Below, in pieces: positions 59,081-64,000 of a stretch of DNA of 64,000 bases. Each line of letters begins with the position of its first letter. Positions within the stretch are counted from its first letter, which is position 1. Under the pieces are notes generated by a model. The model did not search any database, was not told the DNA's origin, and was given only the letters and a program-made list of their open reading frames with translations. This stretch comes from Phylloscopus collybita. Taxonomy: Eukaryota; Chordata; Aves; Passeriformes; Phylloscopidae. Made by a program: the position numbers and the translations under genes. The stretch spans positions 7,424,001-7,488,000 of the forward strand of contig JAJNNQ010000024.1 in the NCBI GenBank assembly GCA_027886175.1, written 5' to 3'.

Positions 59081-62000
59081 CCTTTTTTTTTAGCTGAATA
59101 CCTGCTGCTGAAATCCAGGCTACTGGATGTCCTGAGGCTGTGCACAGCAGTCTTTGTCTACAACTGGAATCACAGGCTCACAATTTGGGTTGTTTTTGTT
59201 GGTGGTTTTTTTTTTTTTTTTTTTCTCTCCTTAATGTTCTGTTTTGCATTGTACTTTAAGCTCCAGGAAGAATGATTGATTATAACTTGTCCTCAATAGC
59301 TGTATATCCATTTTGAGACTGAACTCTGTGAAGAAAACCCCAAACAAACAAGCATAATATTTTTCATGCATTAAATTGGTATCTTTAAATGGAAAGTAAA
59401 CAAAATCTCTGAATTCTAATGGGGTGATAGACAGATTTCCTTTATTTTAGAAGTGATGGAAGATATATAAATAGAGAGGAGAATAGCTACCTGCCTGATG
59501 CTTTTTCTTCCTTGAGGGCAGTAGGATACTCGGTTTAATGTCCATAAGAGCACAAATATAACTTACAGAGTTTATGTACCAACTTTGTTCTGCATTTTTT
59601 CATAAAGATAAATACCTTTAGACTTGAAGCAAGGGAGAAGGAGAGAGGAATGATTGAAGATTATTATGAACAGCAAACTATCATTTAGAGAGCCATTATT
59701 CTAAGACTTAGCCCTCAAGTGCCTCACTGGAAAGTGCAACCTACATAAAATTTGTCAGAATGACTTGGTTATTCCTATGACCCATTCTAAGACCACCAAG
59801 TAAACATCCATATATCTATAATATTGTTTTCTTGTTGTTGTTTTGCTTTAAATCTGCTGCTTGTTAGGTTGTGTATGGTACTGCTACTAAGGAAAGGGGT
59901 TTTTAGCTGAAAAAATATCAACAAACTAGGCAGTCAAAGCCATATTTGCTTCTGTGTATTTAACAAATCTCAGTGGCTTCTTCCTCCAACTTGTTCCTCA
60001 TCCCTTGAACCCATACAAACTTGAGTAGCCACAATATCCATTGGGAGAGGGAAAAATGTTTTGTAACTCTGGAGCTTTTCAAACCCAGCAACACCCTAAT
60101 CCAACATTTGCTTGCTGATCTTTGGATTTTAACGTGTCTTTTACTAGCTTCTTTTGACTTTTAGCTCTTTCTCTTCTGACTCTTCTCACTGGAGACCCAG
60201 TGAACATTTAGTCCTCAACCAGCCTATGCTGCAAACCAGCTCTTAGAAGAGTTTTGCAGCAGCCTCATCAACATCTGTTTCTGGATGGTGAATTGATGTA
60301 TTATGCAAAAAATCAGCTTGTGCTTGAAATTACTTTTGCTTAAGTGATTGGTGGATTTTATCCAGAAACGCAAACCTAAGAAATTTTGAACCTACTGAAA
60401 TCAGAGCAGAAATACTTGTCTCATTAGAACCAGGATTCCTTAGAGAACTATGTTTCAATAAAGTGTAGAGAAAGGAATGAAGGTATAAGGGGACTTACTT
60501 CAACACTGTCAGACCTAGGGCAAGAAGAATCTAAACACAACATTTTCCAGCTCTTTTTGCATTTAGAAAGTAGCAAATACAACCTCTGCCTTGCACTTTC
60601 ATGGCCATATTAAGGTAATGCAGGTAAATTAGCTAAAGTGATTGGTCTAATGAAGTGCTATACAACACGTCCAGGAACTCTACTCTGTTTGCCTAATGAA
60701 GTGTCAATATGTCTCAAATGGTCCCTCAAATGGTTTAAAGGAATAGTCAGATTTAGTCAAAGAAGCCTCCAATGATTTACGGTATTGTATAAAGCTCTTA
60801 ATCATTTAACTATAGGAGTGCTTCAAATCACTCATCATTTTTTCAGCTACTTATCCTGATGCATATACTAATGTCTAATTTGCTAATTAGAGGAGGAAGA
60901 TTGCAGCGTTTTGACAGGCAAGGCCACAAAAGGATTCTGCCCATCACAGAAGTCACAAAGGTAACAAAGACAATTTCCAAAGGAGGAAATAAGGCATAAA
61001 TAAAGCAATCAGTTGCAAGACTGGAAATCTGCAATCAGATACTTTACTATAAAAGATTAAAATGAATACAGACTCATGGTAAACGCATAAAAAACCAGAG
61101 GAAAATCCTAATAGGTTTTAGAAAAAAAAATTTCATACAAGCTCCTTTCCACAGCAGTTTTAATAGGATCATGTGTTAAACAATCTTCAAAAAAGTGTCC
61201 TCATTATATAATCTGTTTTAAGAGGAAATACGAGGAGTTCCTTATTCATTACTTCAGAGTCATGTTAAAGGACAAGACATCATGAAAGACTGCCAGAAAA
61301 ACTGTTATTAGAGCAGGGATGTAAAGAAAGAGAGGCAAGTGATGAAACATTTGAACAATCTCACAGAGTTTTGTAAAGAATCTGAAAAATCAGAGCTACA
61401 GTTCATTTAATGGAGATGATGTGACTATGTTAGTTTTACAAGAGCCCACAGGCTCTGAGAGACATGCTTCTGTAATTGCAGAAACAACAGTAGCTTTGCA
61501 TTTGTTATTTTCCTTTGTCACATGTCCCATGATCAAACATAATTTTCATGGTGTTAACAGCCCAGGTAGAGATCATGGCTAAATTGCAGAGGAATTATGT
61601 GAAAATCAGAATGTTAAATTTGGGATATTAACATTAGTATTTATCCTGTGAGATTAGTTTCAAAATAAATTCAAACACCATAGTGTAAGAAAACTTAAAT
61701 TACAATGCATTGCCATATAGATAGTATATCACATTAATTTTAATATGTTGAAATTGTAATCAGAAATAATTGGACTTTCAGTAGAAAAGTAAATGAAGTT
61801 GCTGAAGCAAAAGGAAATTAACATTGATTGTAAGTGGAATAAACTGTGCAGATCTGGAAGGTTCTGATTTATTGAGGTGGGAACTACTTCTAAGGTCATT
61901 AACATAAAGATTTAATTAATGTGTCATGATTTTTGCCAGATAGTGCAAGGAGTTAGAAGACATTAAAAAATATAATTTCATTTTGATAGGGAAAATCAAT

Positions 62001-64000
62001 ATGAAAATTGCAAGAGAGGCAATCTTGGATTACCAGACTGGACATTAATAAACTTAGCTATTAAAAACAATTAAGAAACAACAAAAGTTCCTAACAAGCA
62101 TCACAATTTCAAGCATGAAAAGCTTTTCTCTTTCACATTCTAATGATGAAATCTTGGTCTCTTGGAGAAAGTAATATGTCTAGGAAATATGTTTCTTACC
62201 TATTTGTCTGTTTCTCTGCTTCCCAGTCCCTCAATATACCTGCCCTTCGAGCAGTATCCAAAATCCTCTAACACAGCTACTTACATGTTTCACCCTGTTT
62301 TGGTGCTCTGCCTAGTTTGTACCATGATTCAGAGAGCATTAAATAAACTTGAAGTCTGCATAATATGATACTGCCCTAAAAGCAACCCTCTGCTTTTGTG
62401 AAAGTGACCACAGGTGGATGATATATTGGGATCATTTTGTGCTACTTTATTACACCAGTACAGATTAATATTCTGTGAACTAGACAAGGATGAAAAAAGT
62501 CTTACTGGATAAGGACCTTCAAATATAGGTTAATTCCTGATTTGAAAAGCTATTCTGTTTATGACTCAGTGAAAGGGGAATACTTCCTTTGCTGATTGAA
62601 GACCTCAAGGATAAAATCCAGTCGTGATTTTGTTGCTCTCAAACTGTTTCTGAGGACCCTGTAAGCAGCTAGATAAATAGGAAGAGAGAGATTGATTTTT
62701 CTCTATTTATATTCTGTAGACACAAACATTAAAAAAAAAAAAAAAATTCTTACCCTCTCTGCTTTCCCATTAACTTCAAAATACCAGAGATTTTGTAAAC
62801 TACACTCTTGCTTGTCCTGAGTGGAGAATTCTGTGTTACCATTCTCTCATCCCCCGGTGAAGTCTGAATGTTCCTTTTATCACATATGAATCCCTTAGAA
62901 GATAAACCAATCATTCTCTCTCTATTATCTAGCCCTTTCTACAGTAAGTGGTGTCTTTTAATTCACTCAATACTGAAAGAGGGTGTGCAAGATATGATAC
63001 TGAAACATTTTGAGACTCAGCCGGTAAATGAGATGTGAAGGGCCTCCTCCTCACTCCTGATGCCTGTGTTCCAAGAGCATTGGCAGTAGAACAGTGCAGC
63101 CTCTTTTCTTTCACCACTAGAAAGGGAGTAGCCCTTTCCTGTGAGGCTTCCTGGATAAGAATTCAGAAATTGAAGCAGTCTGTCATGTTGTCCACTGGAT
63201 TCCCCAGATACCTAAGCGAGACATATTTGAAAACAAATTTCTTTGTCAGATGAAAAGAAATCTTGTCTTGAAGTGCTGCTGCTCTTGAAGGGAACTCTCA
63301 ACTTCTAGAAGCTGTCATTTTGCAGTGTTCATTATCAGCCTCATTGCTATTCAACAGACAGTTTGGGACAGCAAAAGGAAAGCTGGGACTCTGTAGGAGT
63401 AGGCAAGTTGCTGTATTGTGCATAGATCCTCTTTTCTGTGTATAACATTATCAGTACTGTAAGAAAAGCTGCTGAGCCTTTATTGCATAGCCATGTCATT
63501 GCAAATGCTGAGGTCTTTCAAGTGTGTTTTATCAGATGCTCTCTATCTCAGGGCACAAAGAGCATATGTTAGGATTACTGAAGATATTTCTTTCCATCCA
63601 AGCAGTAAACAAACAAATAAAAAAAGTAAAGCCACTAAATGAATAAAAGATATTCCTACCTTGCCAACCAGACAAAAGTATTTTAGTTTTCTCCTCCATT
63701 CAGTTTTTTTTGTGTCTCTGTGTTCACCACAAAGCTATCTCCTATTTTCCCCTCACTTAATTATTGTAGCTGAAAACAATTTACATGGAAATGGGTAGTT
63801 CAGATATCAACCCTGCAACTAGAACTTCCCTAAATGGTAGCAAAAAATCTTCTGAGAATCAGTTTTTTATTTCTTTTGAAGTTTCATCTTTTCTTTCTTC
63901 ATTGTAAGGCTGTGATTTCCCTATTTCCCTCCTTTAGCATCATAAAATCAGTGGTGAAATGGAAGGGTAGTGGCTTAAGACGTAATAAACAATTTGATAT
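58636..64000. other. Unique AT-rich sequence; T runs near 59.1 kb
   Basis: T runs at 59047-59080 (34), 59083-59091 and 59206-59224, and an A run at 62731-62746. No open frame above 75 codons and none recognised. Confidence 0.6.
59047..59091. repeat. Poly-T tract, 34 T plus CC plus 9 T
   Basis: Thirty-four T, interrupted once by CC, then nine more T before AGCTGAATACC. Could be a strong polypyrimidine tract (it ends in TTTTTAG), but no exon is recognised after it. Confidence 0.97.

Noticed and set aside
59047..59095. Polypyrimidine tract ending in TTTTTAG as a splice acceptor
   Set aside because: The following sequence has no recognisable exon; the T run is one of many simple tracts.

Overview
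The window looks like a gene-poor, AT-rich stretch of nuclear DNA from a bird, most likely a passerine. It is either intergenic or inside a large intron. The evidence is five clear or probable CR1 retrotransposon fragments plus one weaker one, including the avian CR1 3' signature near 33110-33150, and three avian-type endogenous-retrovirus LTRs. I see no tRNA-derived SINE, L1 or Alu, no CRISPR, no rRNA or tRNA, and no exon I can defend. The open frames present are short; most run through simple repeats, LTRs or CR1 debris, or begin and end at random.

Layout. 1-1.1 kb: a purine/cytosine low-complexity tract, then an LTR (about 310-1076). 1.1-9.8 kb: mostly unique AT-rich sequence with T/G or A/C tracts. 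9851-10465: a well-bounded solo LTR flanked by the 5-bp duplication CAGCA. 13.4-14.2 kb: a 90-bp-period degenerate tandem array followed by a third LTR with visible promoter and polyadenylation signals. 15.0-15.3 kb: a CR1 fragment that has lost its 3' end. 15.3-32.7 kb: mostly unique, with one old CR1 tail (23.0-23.2 kb) and a 42-T tract (28.0 kb). 32.7-33.2 kb: the best CR1, with an intact 3' end. 33-52 kb: unique sequence with many long T runs, a (TA)n microsatellite and an old CR1 tail (45.9 kb). 52.1-54.4 kb: a 99-bp inverted duplication whose second copy sits between 33-bp direct repeats. 56.3-57.1 kb: an antisense CR1 with degenerate reverse-transcriptase coding sequence. 58.5 kb: a further antisense CR1-like piece. 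The rest is unique.

No genes can be seen working together. The most unusual event is the near-identical (98/99) inverted copy of 52128-52226 at 54310-54408, which looks like a recent templated insertion rather than a transposon. Next come several perfect short hairpins (notably 16-bp arms at 30589-30625), a strand bias and clustering of long T runs, and two LTRs that share one part but differ in the other. I found no convincing new biological system. All repeat-family assignments come from recognising consensus features by eye, without a database search.
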